This document shows, one piece after another, positions 9,833 to 19,908 of a stretch of 64,000 nucleotides of DNA; the stretch's first letter is position 1, and the number at the start of each line of letters is the position of its first letter. Location of the stretch: assembly GCA_964537685.1 (NCBI GenBank), contig CAZICM010000034.1, positions 38,944-102,943 of the forward strand, read 5' to 3'. This DNA is from CAZICM01 sp964537685 (GTDB lineage: Bacteria > Myxococcota_A > Polyangia > Polyangiales > Polyangiaceae). A program made the translations under genes and the position numbers. The notes beneath the pieces are model-generated. The model was not told the DNA's origin. It saw only the letters and a list, made by a program, of their open reading frames with translations, and did not search any database.

Positions 9833-10182
9833 TTTTCCGTCGATCCCTGCGCCTGAATCCGCACGGCCGACTCCAGCACCTCCAACACCGCCTGCCGCAT
9901 ATACGAAGGAGCCGACTCGAACAGGGCACGGAACTCCGGCGATCGGGGCGACTTCTCACCATCGCCAAACCACACATACAGCTCCACCCCCAATACCTCC
10001 GAGATGCTGCACATCACCGAGAGCGACGGATTCCTCAGACCGCGCTCAAGCAAGCCCGTGTATCCCGATGAAAGCCCAGCCCGCCGCGCCAATTCCGCCT
10101 GGCTCAATTTCGCTTCAACCCGCAGGCGCTTTAACAGCGAACCCAATTTCAGACCCGTATTTTTATCGATGCTCCGACGCAT
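9829..10182 (-). CDS. XRE-family transcriptional regulator
   Basis: About 117 residues from the ATG at 10182; longer in-frame starts (10203, 10248, 10266) have no better ribosome site. Residues about 12-70 form a Cro/C1-type helix-turn-helix (LSQAELARRAGLSSGYTGLL). The C-terminal segment (MRQAVLEVLESA) resembles that of the divergent regulator at 10729 (MQEAVLELLRA), so the two are probably paralogues. They face away from each other across a repeat-rich spacer and may regulate it jointly. Confidence 0.82.
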   Translation of the reverse strand: MRRSIDKNTGLKLGSLLKRLRVEAKLSQAELARRAGLSSGYTGLLERGLRNPSLSVMCSISEVLGVELYVWFGDGEKSPRSPEFRALFESAPSYMRQAVLEVLESAVRIQAQGSTEN

Positions 10183-10728
10183 AAAAACGACACGTAGGCC
10201 CATCGTTGGAATTGATCTACGTATTGAAAAGATATTTTCACTTACAATCATAAAACACCGTATCAATACGATGAATTACGACGGCGTATCTTTTTTTAAT
10301 TCGCAATATTGCATTTGAAATGCTTGACAAAGGCTTAAAACACCGTATCGGCGCGCACACCGCGCCCAAATTGCGCACCTGCCATGGCAATAATCAGGTG
10401 TATGAAACCAAAATCATCATTATCGAATCTTCAGAGGCTTCAGCTCCCGCAGGCGTCTAATGATGCATACCTTCTGCGCGTATTCATCGTTAATACAACA
10501 TATTAAGTCAATAACAGCGTGTATCCGGTCCAACCTCAAAAAACACAATAAAAACAATGAGATCATCTTAACATCAAAATATGTAATTTGAATTACATGT
10601 CATACATCGTTAATATACAATACATTATCATTGCAATACCAGACACGCGCCTCTCAATTGTCGCGGAACGATTTGAAGCCTACGAAATTCGATTGCCATC
10701 CGAACGATTTTGAAATCAAAGTTCGGGC
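10183..10728. promoter_or_regulatory. AT-rich divergent control region with repeated motifs
   Basis: No gene is seen in this AT-rich stretch between two divergent XRE genes. It holds: a 14-bp exact direct repeat TAAAACACCGTATC at 10251-10264 and 10336-10349; the palindrome CGTATCAATACG at 10259-10270; an 18-bp near-perfect palindrome ATGTAATTTGAATTACAT at 10581-10598; and CATCGTTAATA at 10485-10495 and 10605-10615. TTGACA occurs at 10324 just before the second 14-bp copy. These are good operator candidates for the flanking regulators. Confidence 0.6.
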
Positions 10729-11136
10729 ATGGATGTGCAGCAGGCATTCGGAAAAGCCATTCGCGATCGCCGCATCGCCCTAAAACTCACCCAGGACGAG
10801 CTGGCCGAGCGCGCAGGACTGACAGGCAAATACATTGGCACCGTGGAGCGCGGAGAGCGCGATCCAGGTTTATTTTCAATGCAGATCTTGGCCAAAGCCT
10901 TGGGCGCGGCCCTCGCCGATTTAATGGGAGGCAGCTCTATTTCGCTGAGCGAGCGCGCTCTCGAAGCGGCCAAGGAATTCGATCAAACCGATCCTCAAAT
11001 GCAAGAGGCTGTTCTTGAGCTTTTGCGCGCCACGCAAAGACATGCCCCGCCTCGCCCTCATCCGGCGGCACATACGACGAAAAAAACAATGCTGGGCAGC
11101 GTCCGCGAAAAGCGCCCCAGAAAATCGGCAAAATAA
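10729..11136 (+). CDS. XRE-family transcriptional regulator
   Basis: 135 residues, cytoplasmic. Residues about 8-65 are a Cro/C1-type helix-turn-helix (LTQDELAERAGLTGKYIGTV). A second short helical part (MQEAVLELLRATQRH, about 92-106) is shared with the regulator at 9829-10182. The last 30 residues are basic and may be disordered. It is convergent with the ALDH-like gene, whose stop is only 5 bp away. Probable target is the spacer upstream. Confidence 0.85.
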   Translation: MDVQQAFGKAIRDRRIALKLTQDELAERAGLTGKYIGTVERGERDPGLFSMQILAKALGAALADLMGGSSISLSERALEAAKEFDQTDPQMQEAVLELLRATQRHAPPRPHPAAHTTKKTMLGSVREKRPRKSAK

Positions 11137-11140
11137 ATTC

Positions 11141-12082
11141 CTACATCCCCGAAGGATGCCAAATCGTTTTCATTTCAACAAAACGCTCAATCCAGCGCGG
11201 CGACTCGGTTTTGTTCGAATCAAACCAATCGCCTTCTCCAAGCGAGCGCGAGCGCACCCGCTTTACGCTTCCCGCCGCCATGGCCTCGACACTCTTTCCA
11301 AGCTCGGCATCCACACCGTGCAAATCGAGCGCGGCGACCTCCATGTGCTTCGCCAAATGCACCAAGACTTCTTTTACCGGCCCCGTCAGCACATTCACCA
11401 CGCCGCCCGGCATATCGCTCGTCGCAATACATTCGGAAAACACAATCGCCGTTCTTGGATCGGTTTCGCCGGCCGCCACCACACACGTATTGCCTGAAAC
11501 AATCACCGGCAAAATCGTGCTCAAAAGGCCAAGCAGCGCCGGCCTTGCCGGAGCAACAATGGCCACCACACCCATCGATTCGGGAACCGTAAATGTAAAA
11601 TGCGGCCCGCCCGTCGGATTTAAACTCGAAAATAGGCTTTGGTATTTATCCGTCCAGCCCGCATACGCAATCGCCCGATCGGTCGCCGCATTGAATTCCC
11701 GCAGCGCCTGCTCTTTGCTTAAACCGCCTTTTTCCAGCGATAAAATAAGCTCATCCCGCTTGCCCTCCATCATCTCGGCCAAGCGATAAATAATCTGCCC
11801 CCGATTAAATGCCGTCCGGCCGGCCCAGCCATCCCATGCATTGCGCGCCGCACTCACGGCATCCCGCGCATCCTTGCGCGACGCCCAAGGAATATTCTCC
11901 ATAACAACGCTCGAATTGGCCGCGCCGGCATGCTCCGCGACCTGAAAATACCGGCCTGATTCCGATCTCACAAATGCGCCGCCGATAAGCATTTTGTAGC
12001 ACTTGCGGACCGAAAGCCGCACGGCGGGCACCCCTTGACTGCTGCTGACCCAGGTCTGTTGGTCTTCGCGCGCCATAATCAA
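11141..12082 (-). CDS. Truncated aldehyde dehydrogenase-like protein, likely non-catalytic
   Basis: 313 residues against about 500 for a full ALDH. The coenzyme-binding half is recognisable (MLIGGAFVRSESGRYF near 30; VVAIVAPARPALLGLLSTI; SGNTCVVAAGE; GGVVNVLTG), but the chain stops after this and lacks the catalytic Cys and most of the catalytic domain. The frame is intact and the C-terminus (TIWHPSGM) looks natural. It overlaps the full-length ALDH gene by 4 bp. Short ALDH partners of this kind occur beside deoC-linked ALDHs; a structural or regulatory subunit is a fair inference. Confidence 0.8.
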   Translation of the reverse strand: MIMAREDQQTWVSSSQGVPAVRLSVRKCYKMLIGGAFVRSESGRYFQVAEHAGAANSSVVMENIPWASRKDARDAVSAARNAWDGWAGRTAFNRGQIIYRLAEMMEGKRDELILSLEKGGLSKEQALREFNAATDRAIAYAGWTDKYQSLFSSLNPTGGPHFTFTVPESMGVVAIVAPARPALLGLLSTILPVIVSGNTCVVAAGETDPRTAIVFSECIATSDMPGGVVNVLTGPVKEVLVHLAKHMEVAALDLHGVDAELGKSVEAMAAGSVKRVRSRSLGEGDWFDSNKTESPRWIERFVEMKTIWHPSGM

Positions 12083-13665
12083 TCCACCTCAAGATAAGCG
12101 AGCAGCCCCTGCCGTCCGCCCTCGCGTCCAAAACCACTTTCTTTGTAGCCGCCGAAAGGCGCGCTGGGATCGAATTTATTGTAGGTATTCGCCCAAACGA
12201 CGCCTGCCTTCAGCTTTTGAGCCACCCAAAAACTCTTCGCCCCTTTATCGGTCCACACGCCCGCCGAAAGACCGTACATCGTATTGTTGGCCTTTTCGAT
12301 CGCCTCTTCTGGTGTGCGGAAAGTCATCGCCGAAAGCACCGGCCCAAAGATTTCCTCGCGGGCAATCCGATGAGATTGCGATACGCCGGTGAATAAAGTG
12401 GGCGCAAACCAATACCCTTGTTTTGGCAAGGAACACGGAACGCTATAACGGACGGCTCCTTCCCGCTCCCCCGCTTCGGTGAGTTCGCGAATTTTATCGA
12501 GCTGCATTTTCGAATTGATGGCACCCACGTCTGTATTTTTGTCCAAGGGATTTCCAACCCTCAGCGTGGCCATCCTATCCTTGAGTTTTCGAATTAATAA
12601 ATCGTGAATGCTTTCCTCGGCGAGCAGCCTCGAACCGGCGCAGCACACATGCCCTTGATTAAAATAAATCGCATTAATAATTCCCTCGACGGCCTGATCG
12701 AGCGGAGCATCGGCAAATACGATATTGGCCGCTTTGCCGCCGAGCTCCAGTGTCAGTTTCTTCGGCGTTCCCGAAATGGCCTGGGCGATTTTCTTACCAA
12801 CCTCGGTCGAGCCTGTAAACGCGACTTTATCAATGCCCGAATGCTTGACCAGCGCGGCCCCCGTAGCGCCCGCTCCGGTCACAATATTCACCGCTCCGGG
12901 GGGCAGATCGGCCTCTTGAATTATTTTTGCCAGCAATAAAGCCGTAAGCGGCGTGGTTTCCGCGGGTTTCAATACACATGTATTGCCTGCCGCAAGCGCA
13001 GGCGCCAATTTCCACGCCGCCATTAACAAGGGGAAATTCCAAGGAATGACTTGCCCACACACACCCAGCGCGCGGGGACTCCTGCCTGGAAATGCAAAAT
13101 CTAATTTATCGGCCCATCCCGCATAATAAAAGAAATGCGCCGCAGCGAGCGGGATATCCACATCGCGCGATTCTTTAATGGGTTTCCCGCCATCCATCGT
13201 CTCCACAATCGCAAACTCGCGGGCCTTTTCCTGAAGGGCGCGGGCAATTCGATAGATATATTTACCTCTATCAATGGGACGAAGCCTGGACCAATATTTT
13301 TCATAGCAAAGGCGGGCGGCGGCCACGGCCACATCGACATCGGCCTCGCCCGCCTCGGCCACTTCGGCGAGCTGCTCCTCGGTCGCGGGATTATGCGTCG
13401 CAAAGTATTTTCCCGAGCGGGGCTCTACCCACTGCCCACCGATAAACAGCTCATAACGGGGAGCGATGCGCACATGATCCGTCGCCTCGGGCGAAGGAGC
13501 GTAGGTCCAGGCATCTCCAAAGACCAAACGCGGCGGCGCATCATTAGCGGCCGGATTACGCTTCTCCTCCGGCATTAGCGCAGCCTCTTTCGCGCCATTG
13601 CTTTCGGACGGCACTGCTTTGGCCTTTGATGAATCTGCTTTGGAAGAGGAAGCCGACTTCGCCAC
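12079..13665 (-). CDS. NAD(P)-dependent aldehyde dehydrogenase
   Basis: 528 residues including an N-terminal Ser/Lys-rich extension of about 40. The ALDH body carries VIPWNFPLLMAAWKLAPAL, GNTCVLKPAE, FTGSTEVGKKIA, the general base LELGGKAA and the catalytic Cys in NQGHVCCAGSR. It oxidises an aldehyde to the acid in the cytoplasm. Position between deoC and the short ALDH suggests that acetaldehyde or glyceraldehyde 3-phosphate released by deoxyribose-phosphate aldolase is its substrate; that is inference. Confidence 0.92.
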   Translation of the reverse strand: MAKSASSSKADSSKAKAVPSESNGAKEAALMPEEKRNPAANDAPPRLVFGDAWTYAPSPEATDHVRIAPRYELFIGGQWVEPRSGKYFATHNPATEEQLAEVAEAGEADVDVAVAAARLCYEKYWSRLRPIDRGKYIYRIARALQEKAREFAIVETMDGGKPIKESRDVDIPLAAAHFFYYAGWADKLDFAFPGRSPRALGVCGQVIPWNFPLLMAAWKLAPALAAGNTCVLKPAETTPLTALLLAKIIQEADLPPGAVNIVTGAGATGAALVKHSGIDKVAFTGSTEVGKKIAQAISGTPKKLTLELGGKAANIVFADAPLDQAVEGIINAIYFNQGHVCCAGSRLLAEESIHDLLIRKLKDRMATLRVGNPLDKNTDVGAINSKMQLDKIRELTEAGEREGAVRYSVPCSLPKQGYWFAPTLFTGVSQSHRIAREEIFGPVLSAMTFRTPEEAIEKANNTMYGLSAGVWTDKGAKSFWVAQKLKAGVVWANTYNKFDPSAPFGGYKESGFGREGGRQGLLAYLEVD

Positions 13666-13730
13666 GCTAATTCCCTTTCACCTTCACGACAATACAATCA
13701 AATTGATTCAGACCGGCGATCGAAATAGCA

Positions 13731-14678
13731 TCAATCCTTGCTGAAATAGTCGCCGCCTTGATAGGCGCCCGTGCGCTCTTTTTCCAATTGCATAAGCACA
13801 TCATTTAATAGTGTTGATGCGCCAAATCGGAATAAATCGGGTGTGAGCCAGGTATCGCCCAAGGTTTCCTTCACAATCACCAAATAGTGCAGCGCCTGTT
13901 TCGCCGTGCGAATACCGCCCGCGGGTTTCATTCCAATAATGCGGCCCGTCGCATAATAAAAATCCCGGATGGCCTCGAGCATTACCAAGGTGACGGCCGG
14001 TGTCGCCGCAGGCTGTATTTTCCCCGTCGAGGTTTTAATAAAATCGGCGCCTGCGAGCATGGCAATTTGGCTGGCCTTGCGGACGCGATCGTAAGTCCCA
14101 AGTTCGCCTGTTTCTAAAATTACTTTTAAATGAGCGGGGCCACAGGCTTCTTTTACGGCGACAATTTCATCGAATACTGCATCAAATTCACCGGATAGCA
14201 TTGCGCCGCGATCGATCACCATATCGATTTCATCCGCTCCGGCCTCGACGGCGCGCCTCACGTCATCGAGCTTCACGGAAAGCGCCGAAAGCCCCGAAGG
14301 AAAAGCCGTGGCGACACTGGCCACTTTCACCGTTGAACCTTGGAGGGCAGCCTTGGCGACACCGACCAGCTTCGGATACACACACACGGCCGCGCACGAT
14401 GGAACATCCGCATTTTCGTGGGGAAAGCGGGCTTTTTGGCACATCTGCCTCACCTTGCCCGGCGAGTCTTTTCCTTCGAGCGTGGTGAGATCCATCATCG
14501 AGACGGAAAGCTTCAAACCGGCGACCTTGGCGGCCTTTTTGATGCTGCGCTTAGCGAGCTGAGCCGCGCGCTCTTCCACCATCACTTTGTCGACGGTGGG
14601 ACACGAAAAGTCGCGAAGAATAGGGGTTTTTGTGCCACTACCCTGAAAGCTTTGGAGAGGCGTCGACATGGTTGTCAT
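13731..14678 (-). CDS. deoC: Deoxyribose-phosphate aldolase
   Basis: 315 residues, longer than the short bacterial form (about 220-260) by an N-terminal extension. The Schiff-base Lys lies in ADFIKTSTGKIQPAAT and the phosphate-binding loop in IGMKPAGGIRTAKQA. It splits 2-deoxyribose 5-phosphate into acetaldehyde and glyceraldehyde 3-phosphate in nucleoside catabolism. Two ATGs, 14678 and 14669, are possible starts. It heads a three-gene minus-strand cluster with two ALDH genes, 65 bp from the first. Confidence 0.94.
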   Translation of the reverse strand: MTTMSTPLQSFQGSGTKTPILRDFSCPTVDKVMVEERAAQLAKRSIKKAAKVAGLKLSVSMMDLTTLEGKDSPGKVRQMCQKARFPHENADVPSCAAVCVYPKLVGVAKAALQGSTVKVASVATAFPSGLSALSVKLDDVRRAVEAGADEIDMVIDRGAMLSGEFDAVFDEIVAVKEACGPAHLKVILETGELGTYDRVRKASQIAMLAGADFIKTSTGKIQPAATPAVTLVMLEAIRDFYYATGRIIGMKPAGGIRTAKQALHYLVIVKETLGDTWLTPDLFRFGASTLLNDVLMQLEKERTGAYQGGDYFSKD

Positions 14679-14762
14679 CTCTCTTTTGTTTGAGCCCGCC
14701 CACCCTACACGCGCGCACTACAAGTGCGAAGAGCGAAGTAAAACCCGTGTTACCTTCCGCGC

Positions 14763-15335
14763 ATGAAACGCTGTTTTCACATTGCATTTGTCTTTGTTTC
14801 AGCGCTGTTTACGGCTTCCGCCGCAGCGGGCCCGGCCCTTATGCTTTCGGGCTGCGGAGGAGCGCAGCGGCCTGACGGCGGCGAAGGGTTATTGCCTGCG
14901 GGATCGAACGCGCCGGATTTATCGGCGCTCGATCAAGAAGGCAAAACGCGCAAACTCTCGGATGAACGCGGTCATCCCGTGGTCGTCTATTTCTATCCGA
15001 AGGACGGAACACCGGGCTGCACCAAGGAAGCGTGTGCCTTCCGCGATGCGTGGGATCGCTATAAAAACGCGGGGGTGCAGATCCTGGGCGTGTCGACGGA
15101 TGATGTGGAATCGCATGCGGAGTTTGCGAAGGAAGAGAAGATTCCCTTTCCCATTTTGGCGGACCCGGGCGGGCTGTGGACCAAAGCCTTCGGTGTTTCA
15201 ACGACATTTGGGCTGGCGTCGCGCGTCAGTTTTCTGATCGATCCTCAAGGAAAGATCGCGAAAGTGTATCCGGATGTCGATCCGGGCGTACACGCGAACG
15301 ACGTGCTGAATGATGCGGCGGCGCTTAAAAAATAG
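14763..15335 (+). CDS. Lipoprotein peroxiredoxin (Bcp/AhpC-TSA family)
   Basis: 190 residues. A signal peptide ends in a lipobox (LSGC, Cys near 32), unusual because Bcp proteins are normally cytoplasmic. The catalytic part has VVVYFYPKDGTPGCTKEACA with the peroxidatic Cys in PGCTKEAC, the second Cys five residues on, as in two-Cys Bcp. It would reduce hydroperoxides on the periplasmic face. The last residues (LNDAAALKK) end normally. Domain certain; export inferred from the N-terminus. Confidence 0.9.
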   Translation: MKRCFHIAFVFVSALFTASAAAGPALMLSGCGGAQRPDGGEGLLPAGSNAPDLSALDQEGKTRKLSDERGHPVVVYFYPKDGTPGCTKEACAFRDAWDRYKNAGVQILGVSTDDVESHAEFAKEEKIPFPILADPGGLWTKAFGVSTTFGLASRVSFLIDPQGKIAKVYPDVDPGVHANDVLNDAAALKK

Positions 15336-15373
15336 ACCATTGAGGTCTGGCTTGGGCGGGATGGAGAAGCGAA

Positions 15374-16246
15374 GTGCAGAGCGGTTCTGATTATTGGAAG
15401 GTGAATGGGCTCAAGCTGTATGTGCATCGATTTATCGATCGCCAAGCCGAACCGAGCGGCTTAACGCTTTTATTGCTGCATGGCATTTTCGACGCGGGCT
15501 CGACATGGGAACTCGTCGCCGAAGCGCTGGCGGGCGCGGGCCATGACGTGCTCGCGCCTGATTTGCGCGGCTTTGGCAAAAGCGATTGGCTAGCACCGGG
15601 CGGCTACTATCACTTCCCTGATTACATTGCGGACGTGGCGGCGCTGGTCGACGCGGTGAACCCCAAGAGGCTCGGTGTAATTGGGCATTCGATGGGCGGC
15701 ACGATTGCGGCTTTGTACACGGCGACTGCGAGCGGCAGGGTGGAGCGGCTTTCGCTCTTGGAAGGCATTGGGCCGCCATCGATGCCGAAAGAGATTGCGC
15801 CCGATCGGATGATCAGTTGGCTTCGGGATTTAAAGCGAATCGATCGCATTCCGCGCCCTTTGTCATCGCTGGAGGACGCGGTCTCGAGGCTAGCGGCATC
15901 GAATCCGCGCGTACCTCAAGAGAGGCTTAAGACGCGGGCGCCCTTGCTAACGCGGATAAACGAAGAGGGGCAGCTCGTATGGCTATACGATCCGCTGCAT
16001 AAGTCGATGTCGCCGATGTCATTTCGGATTGAGGAGTTTGGCGAGTTTTTAAAGCGGATCTCGTGTCCTGTTTTGTACGTGGGCGGCGGTGCATCGGGCT
16101 GGCATGTACCTGATGAAGCGGAGCGTTTGGCACTGATACGGCAGGCGAAACATGTAGAGCTCATGAACGCGGGCCACATGATGCACTGGACGGAGCCTGA
16201 GAAGCTCGCGGCGCTATTGATTGAATTTTTTGGAGAGAGTCATTGA
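15374..16246 (+). CDS. Alpha/beta-fold hydrolase
   Basis: 290 residues. GTG start at 15374 with GGAGAAG about 4 nt upstream. Signatures are LLLLHGIFDAGSTW (oxyanion hole), PDLRGFGKS, the nucleophile elbow GHSMGG (Ser near residue 107) and the late catalytic His in NAGHMMHWTEPE. The family covers esterases, lipases and haloalkane or epoxide hydrolases; no residues here settle the substrate. No signal peptide, so cytoplasmic. It follows the peroxiredoxin by 38 bp and could be cotranscribed with it. Confidence 0.9.
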   Translation: MQSGSDYWKVNGLKLYVHRFIDRQAEPSGLTLLLLHGIFDAGSTWELVAEALAGAGHDVLAPDLRGFGKSDWLAPGGYYHFPDYIADVAALVDAVNPKRLGVIGHSMGGTIAALYTATASGRVERLSLLEGIGPPSMPKEIAPDRMISWLRDLKRIDRIPRPLSSLEDAVSRLAASNPRVPQERLKTRAPLLTRINEEGQLVWLYDPLHKSMSPMSFRIEEFGEFLKRISCPVLYVGGGASGWHVPDEAERLALIRQAKHVELMNAGHMMHWTEPEKLAALLIEFFGESH

Positions 16247-16381
16247 GGACTGAGCGGCGCAGGAAGTTGGCGAAGCGCGGCAAAGGCTTTATTTAGCGGG
16301 CAAACGAAGAGAATTCGGCAGAGGGCTCACGCGGGGCTTGCGCTTGTTGGCGAGTTCAAGTAGGAAGTCGGCCCGCAGTTG

Positions 16382-17896
<1,515 letters not shown>

Positions 17897-17931
17897 GATC
17901 GAAATCCTTCCTGTATAAGGGTTTCGGTTTA

Positions 17932-17971
17932 GCGGCCTCCGGCTTAGGACCCGAGAGGCCGCGCTTTTTTT
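17932..17971 (+). terminator. Intrinsic terminator upstream of the integrase gene
   Basis: GCGGCCTC (17932-17939) and GAGGCCGC (17955-17962) form an 8-bp stem followed by GCTTTTTTTG on the plus strand. It lies 35 bp upstream of the integrase start, pointing away from it. No plus-strand gene precedes it, so it may end a transcript antisense to int or insulate the rightward cassette from readthrough out of the tRNA. Confidence 0.7.
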
Positions 17972-18105
17972 GTGCTGCTCAACGAATCAAAGAGGCATTC
18001 ACCGATTGATTCTTTTTTTCGGCGAAATCCCCTCGTAAATCCTCTTTCTTATTTCAGCACCTCACATGAGTTGTTGACACGCGCAAATTGCCTTGCCTTC
18101 CGATC

Positions 18106-18384
18106 CTATTCACTCGGCGTTTCGGGCGCGGCTGTCTTTTTGCGTGATCGCCTTGGTTTAGGCTGCTCCGGCTCTGGCACAAAATAGAGCTCCAACCGGC
18201 CGCCAAACGAGCGCGCCGCCTTCATGAGCGTGACCAAACGGATGCCGGATTCGCGCTGTTCACAAGTGAATTGCGCGGCAAACGTGATGCGGCGCTTGTG
18301 CGCAGCATCGGCAAGCGAAGCACATCCCGATGCAATTCTAAGGGATTTTAAAGGGTGTTTGAGATCCAGCTTGACGGGCTCCAT
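18106..18384 (-). CDS. Small HTH (XRE-like) protein
   Basis: 92 residues. Residues about 12-68 read as a degenerate Cro/C1-type DNA-binding domain: LKSLRIASGCASLADAA at the front and the typical last helix IRLVTLMKAARSFGGRLEL. A basic Pro/Lys tail follows. It lies between int and the rightward cassette, on the int strand, with three 10-bp direct repeats starting 62 bp upstream of its start. Probable element regulator; assignment rests on the helix pattern only. Confidence 0.65.
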   Translation of the reverse strand: MEPVKLDLKHPLKSLRIASGCASLADAAHKRRITFAAQFTCEQRESGIRLVTLMKAARSFGGRLELYFVPEPEQPKPRRSRKKTAAPETPSE

Positions 18385-18445
18385 ACGGCTGTGATGATAT
18401 TAGGCTTTAATAAACCATCAATGAAAATCGCATATGTTCAGACGT

Positions 18446-18475
18446 GGTCACATACGATCACATAGGGTCACAAAA
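18446..18475. promoter_or_regulatory. Three tandem 10-bp direct repeats, candidate operator
   Basis: GGTCACATAC, GATCACATAG and GGTCACAAAA start at 18446, 18456 and 18466, exactly 10 bp (one helical turn) apart, in the spacer between the small HTH gene (minus) and the PEGA cassette (plus). Such phased half-sites suit cooperative binding by a repressor; the HTH protein at 18106-18384 is the obvious candidate. Confidence 0.6.
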
Positions 18476-18589
18476 TGGACGGCTTGACGCTTTGAAGCGG
18501 AATAAAGGCCGAGAAATGGAGGCGGATGTAGGAGCGAATCGAAGCGATCGGTGAACGATTCAACCATATGGATTTGAATTACAAAAAGG

Positions 18590-18622
18590 CTGTGGCCCGC
18601 GTAATCTGAACGCGGGCCACAG
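18590..18622. other. 13-bp perfect hairpin in the cassette leader
   Basis: CTGTGGCCCGCGT (18590-18602) and ACGCGGGCCACAG (18610-18622) pair fully around a 7-nt loop, 28 nt before the GTG of the PEGA gene. On the minus strand it is followed by CCTTTTTG, so it could stop leftward transcription coming out of the cassette; on the plus strand it would sit in the 5' leader. Confidence 0.6.
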
Positions 18623-18650
18623 TGGGCAACCTTGTACGAGAAGGCCACCC

Positions 18651-19706
18651 GTGATCAAAATACACTGTTTTCTAAGGTTTTTGCAAATTGTTCTAAGCGC
18701 GGCGATTCTTTCGGGCGGTCTCGCCTTCGCGCAATCAAAACCCACCGATGAATATGCCGCCCTTCTCTATCGGGGCACACAAGCTGAGAAGCAAGGGCGC
18801 CTCAATGAGGCGATCGAGGCATTCATCCCAGCGTACCGAATAAAGCAGGAATATAAGGTCGCCTGCACCATTGCGCGCCTTGCTTTCCGTGTGCAGGAAC
18901 GCCGTCTCATCGAAGCGGCCGAATATTACGACCTGTGCAAAAGGACGGCGGATCGGCCCAAAACAAAGGCCGGAATCGCCCGCCGCATCGCCGAGCTAAA
19001 CGAGCTTGAAGTTACCAAAGCCCATCTGATCACCGTCGAGTTGCAAGCCGAATCGGGCGCGAGCATCTACGTAAATAACAAATTCGCAGGCGTTTGGCCG
19101 CTGCGATTCTCGCTCTTTTTAGAGCCTGGAAACAACGTGATCGAAGCGCGGAAGGACGGCGAATCGATCAAGCGAGAGGTGGAAGGCACGCGCGGAGAGA
19201 CGTTGAGTCTGCAGCTCACACGTCCAGCCCTTGCGCCTGCCGCACCGGTGGAGGCGCCTGCCTCGCCTGTCCCTGTCTTCACGCTTCCAAGCTTCAGCCC
19301 AGCGCTTGAAAAGGAACCCGCGCGGCCCCCGCCGCAAGCCCTCCGCATAACCCCGAGTCCCTGGGACACCGCGAGACCTTGGGTGATTGTCGGCTTGAGC
19401 CTGCTTGCCGCCGGGACTTTTGGCGCCGGTCATTACTTTGAAGGCCGAGCCGTTGAGGATCGGCGCGTGGAAGCCCTCAATGCGGCGAACTGGGCGATCC
19501 TGCGTGCCCAAGGTGAGCAGGAGCGCGCCGACGAGGCCGCATACACGGCCATCGCGGCGGGCACATCGGCCGCCTTTCATCACAATCTTAAAGTCGTGGC
19601 TTTTGTCGCTTCGGGTGTGGCTGTAGCCGGAGTGATCCCCATTATCTTCTGCACGGGTTCGCCTTCATCAAGCGGGGTAAGCCTTGCGGGGAGCTTTGTA
19701 TGGTGA
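18651..19706 (+). CDS. Secreted PEGA-type repeat and membrane protein
   Basis: 351 residues from a GTG with GAGAAGG upstream. Signal peptide about 1-26; helical (TPR-like) region about 30-120; PEGA-like beta domain about 124-190 (ASIYVNNKFAGVWPLRFSLF); Pro/Ala linker; hydrophobic segments near 244-262 and 313-331. In Myxococcota such proteins often sit beside Ser/Thr kinases, and here a tandem pseudokinase lies three genes on. Probably faces the periplasm. Its stop overlaps the next start. Confidence 0.78.
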   Translation: MIKIHCFLRFLQIVLSAAILSGGLAFAQSKPTDEYAALLYRGTQAEKQGRLNEAIEAFIPAYRIKQEYKVACTIARLAFRVQERRLIEAAEYYDLCKRTADRPKTKAGIARRIAELNELEVTKAHLITVELQAESGASIYVNNKFAGVWPLRFSLFLEPGNNVIEARKDGESIKREVEGTRGETLSLQLTRPALAPAAPVEAPASPVPVFTLPSFSPALEKEPARPPPQALRITPSPWDTARPWVIVGLSLLAAGTFGAGHYFEGRAVEDRRVEALNAANWAILRAQGEQERADEAAYTAIAAGTSAAFHHNLKVVAFVASGVAVAGVIPIIFCTGSPSSSGVSLAGSFVW

Positions 19707-19897
19707 GGCTTAAAATGGCTCTGGTTTTCTTAGGATTCGTGCTTTTGCTCTCTCCGATGTCCTGCGCGAACACGGAGCACGCCACCAAGGCGAGCACGGG
19801 TGTTGAATGCGGCGATGCAGGTTCACAGGACGCAGGAGATCAATCGTCCATCTACTTCTTTCACGATAGCGCCATCATCATTGGGGGCAAGCATTGA
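19700..19897 (+). CDS. Small lipoprotein, short paralogue of the next gene
   Basis: 65 residues. Signal peptide MVRLKMALVFLGFVLLL with a lipobox-like MSC (Cys near 22). The first 30 residues closely resemble the next gene (MVKLKIALFLLGFVFLV), but the Cys-rich body is missing. It overlaps the PEGA gene by 7 bp. It looks like a decayed or trimmed duplicate that still encodes an exported peptide. Confidence 0.65.
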   Translation: MVRLKMALVFLGFVLLLSPMSCANTEHATKASTGVECGDAGSQDAGDQSSIYFFHDSAIIIGGKH

Positions 19898-19908
19898 GGA
19901 AGGTTTGT

